Source of the DNA: Clostridia bacterium
Lineage (GTDB): Bacteria; Bacillota; Clostridia; Oscillospirales; CAG-272
Length of the DNA: 13,841 nucleotides
Reading direction: 5' to 3'
NCBI GenBank assembly: GCA_017456685.1
Contig: JAFTIV010000201.1
Coordinates: 1-13,841, forward strand
The first letter of the stretch is position 1. Each line of letters begins with the position of its first letter. The translations under genes were made by a program, and so were the position numbers. Of the stretch, positions 13,437-13,841 are shown piece after piece. A model generated the notes under the pieces. The model was given only the letters and a program-made list of their open reading frames with translations, ran no database searches and had not been told where the DNA came from.

Positions 13437-13482
13437 AATCCCTCCGTCGCTTACGCGACACCTCCCTTTGCACAAAGGAGGC
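13437..13482. repeat. Double-hairpin intergenic repeat after rubrerythrin
   Basis: AATCCCTCC, then hairpin GTCGC-TTAC-GCGAC (13446-13459), then CACCTCCCTTTG/CAAAGGAGG forming a second stem with one bulged C. It shares the AATCCCTCC-hairpin-CACCTCC layout and the ACAAAGGAGGCG end with 8133-8205. Probably a dispersed element copy; the left end is 6 nt past the rubrerythrin stop. Confidence 0.65.
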
Positions 13483-13484
13483 GG

Positions 13485-13526
13485 GGCAAGGCATTTGAGG
13501 GACTTCTCAATCGATATTTCAAATAA
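13485..13526 (+). pseudogene. Displaced C-terminus of a rubrerythrin gene
   Basis: 13485-13526 reads [13 protein letters not shown] then TAA, identical in protein to residues 168-180 of the intact rubrerythrin ending at 13431. Eleven of thirteen codons differ, all synonymously (13 of 39 bases). The matching frame stops abruptly at the repeat element's right edge. It is either the remnant of a tandem second rubrerythrin or the original tail of the present gene, pushed away by an insertion that supplied a new tail. Confidence 0.75.
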
Positions 13527-13540
13527 TTGAGAGCCAATAA

Positions 13541-13651
13541 GCGTCGTTCTTCTGTGTTGCTCCTCGCTGGCGACCGTCGTCGTACGCTATGTACGTCTTA
13601 GTCCGCCATCTGCGGTGCGCCTTGAACAACTTGCTTCTTGACACTCAAGAA
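13541..13651. repeat. Repeat-like non-coding block with two hairpins
   Basis: Contains CGTAC-GCTAT-GTACG (13581-13595) and TTCTTG-ACACT-CAAGAA (13635-13651) in a GC-richer stretch with no plausible start and RBS on either strand. 13432-13828 as a whole holds no complete gene. I suspect a dispersed element, from general resemblance only. Confidence 0.35.
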
Positions 13652-13670
13652 ATATGATTTATGATTTTAC

Positions 13671-13699
13671 AAAAAGGGCAGAGAAATCTGCCCTTTTTT
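13671..13699 (+). terminator. Rho-independent terminator
   Basis: AAAAAGGGCAGA (13671-13682), GAAA tetraloop, TCTGCCC (13687-13693), then six T. Likely ends the perR-rubrerythrin transcript, 240 nt after the rubrerythrin stop; the displaced tail and repeats would be in its 3' region. Confidence 0.92.
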
Positions 13700-13713
13700 G
13701 TTGTAAAAAGAAT

Positions 13714-13734
13714 ACCACGCGATAGTCGCGTGGT
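13714..13734. other. Perfect 9-bp hairpin (possible mobile-element end)
   Basis: ACCACGCGA (13714-13722), loop TAG, TCGCGTGGT (13726-13734), with no T-run. It lies 95 nt before a start codon. The layout resembles the subterminal hairpin of IS200/IS605-type left ends, but the gene is cut off, so this is tentative. Confidence 0.35.
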
Positions 13735-13759
13735 TCAGTAGAGGTTAACCGATGAGGAA

Positions 13760-13824
13760 AAATCCTCCGTATGTGATATAATTAGAAAGACCTGCCAGTC
13801 AAGCAAAAAACATACGGAGGATTT
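13760..13824. repeat. 15-bp inverted repeat covering the RBS of the next gene
   Basis: AAATCCTCCGTATGT (13760-13774) and ACATACGGAGGATTT (13810-13824), perfect arms with a 35-nt spacer. The right arm contains the Shine-Dalgarno CGGAGG of the gene at 13829. In a transcript entering from upstream the arms would pair and hide the RBS. Confidence 0.7.
13774..13782 (+). promoter_or_regulatory. Extended -10 promoter before the last gene
   Basis: TG-A-TATAAT (13774-13782), no good -35 at the right distance. A transcript from here starts near 13789, after the left arm of the inverted repeat, so only read-through RNA would form the RBS-hiding stem. Confidence 0.45.
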
Positions 13825-13828
13825 ATCT

Positions 13829-13841
13829 ATGAAGAAAGAAG
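13829..13841 (+). CDS. Start of a gene cut by the window end
   Basis: ATG at 13829 with CGGAGG (13815-13820) 8 nt upstream, reading MKKE before the window ends. Product cannot be identified. The upstream hairpin and RBS-covering repeat would fit a transposase gene, but nothing in four codons proves it. Confidence 0.5.

Overview
The window looks like chromosome from an anaerobic, low-to-mid GC Firmicute of the class Clostridia, probably a gut lineage. The grounds are the gdpP-rplI-dnaB run, a WalJ-type metallo-hydrolase, a PerR regulator next to a 'reverse' rubrerythrin, strong AGGAGG-like ribosome binding sites, sigma-A promoters with TG-extended -10 boxes, and hairpin-rich intergenic repeats. 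I cannot assign a genus.

Layout. 1-1036 (minus): 5' part of a GlmU-like gene running off the left edge, with a clear promoter. 1240-5073 (plus): housekeeping operon gdpP, rplI, dnaB (c-di-AMP turnover, ribosomal protein bL9, replicative helicase). 5298-7782 (plus): an AT-rich three-gene accessory operon with its own promoter, overlapping reading frames and a terminator. 7783-8238: hairpin mosaic without a supported gene. 8239-9012 (minus): walJ. 9233-11586 (plus): two-gene operon for an acidic secreted protein and a polytopic membrane protein with a Pro/Ala/Glu repeat and a C-terminal zinc ribbon. 11626-11716: GC-rich 30-bp tandem repeat. 11748-12110 (minus): small hypothetical gene. 12434-13431 (plus): perR and reverse rubrerythrin behind a promoter carrying a Fur-family operator. 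13432-13828: repeat elements, a displaced rubrerythrin C-terminus, a terminator, and a left-end-like structure before a gene that starts at 13829.

The most interesting part is 5298-7782. Gene 1 encodes a TIR domain with the WxxxE glutamate, eight 23-residue BspA-type leucine-rich repeats and a C-terminal CutA-like domain. Gene 2 encodes an unrecognised N-terminal domain fused to a canonical CutA1 domain. Gene 3 is a stand-alone CutA/PII-like domain of the type inserted in NIF3/YqfO proteins. All three products therefore end in, or consist of, a small domain from families known to form trimers, and the genes overlap by 4 and 25 nt. My inference is a TIR-based immune or stress module whose parts are assembled, or tuned by a ligand, through CutA/PII-like trimers. 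I do not know a described system with this composition, but I could not search.

Other notable points: a GlmU-like protein with a degenerate nucleotidyltransferase half; a second rubrerythrin C-terminus (13 residues) just downstream of the gene, identical in protein but different in 11 of 13 codons; a palindromic Fur-type operator at the perR transcription start; and a possible mobile-element left end at 13714-13841.
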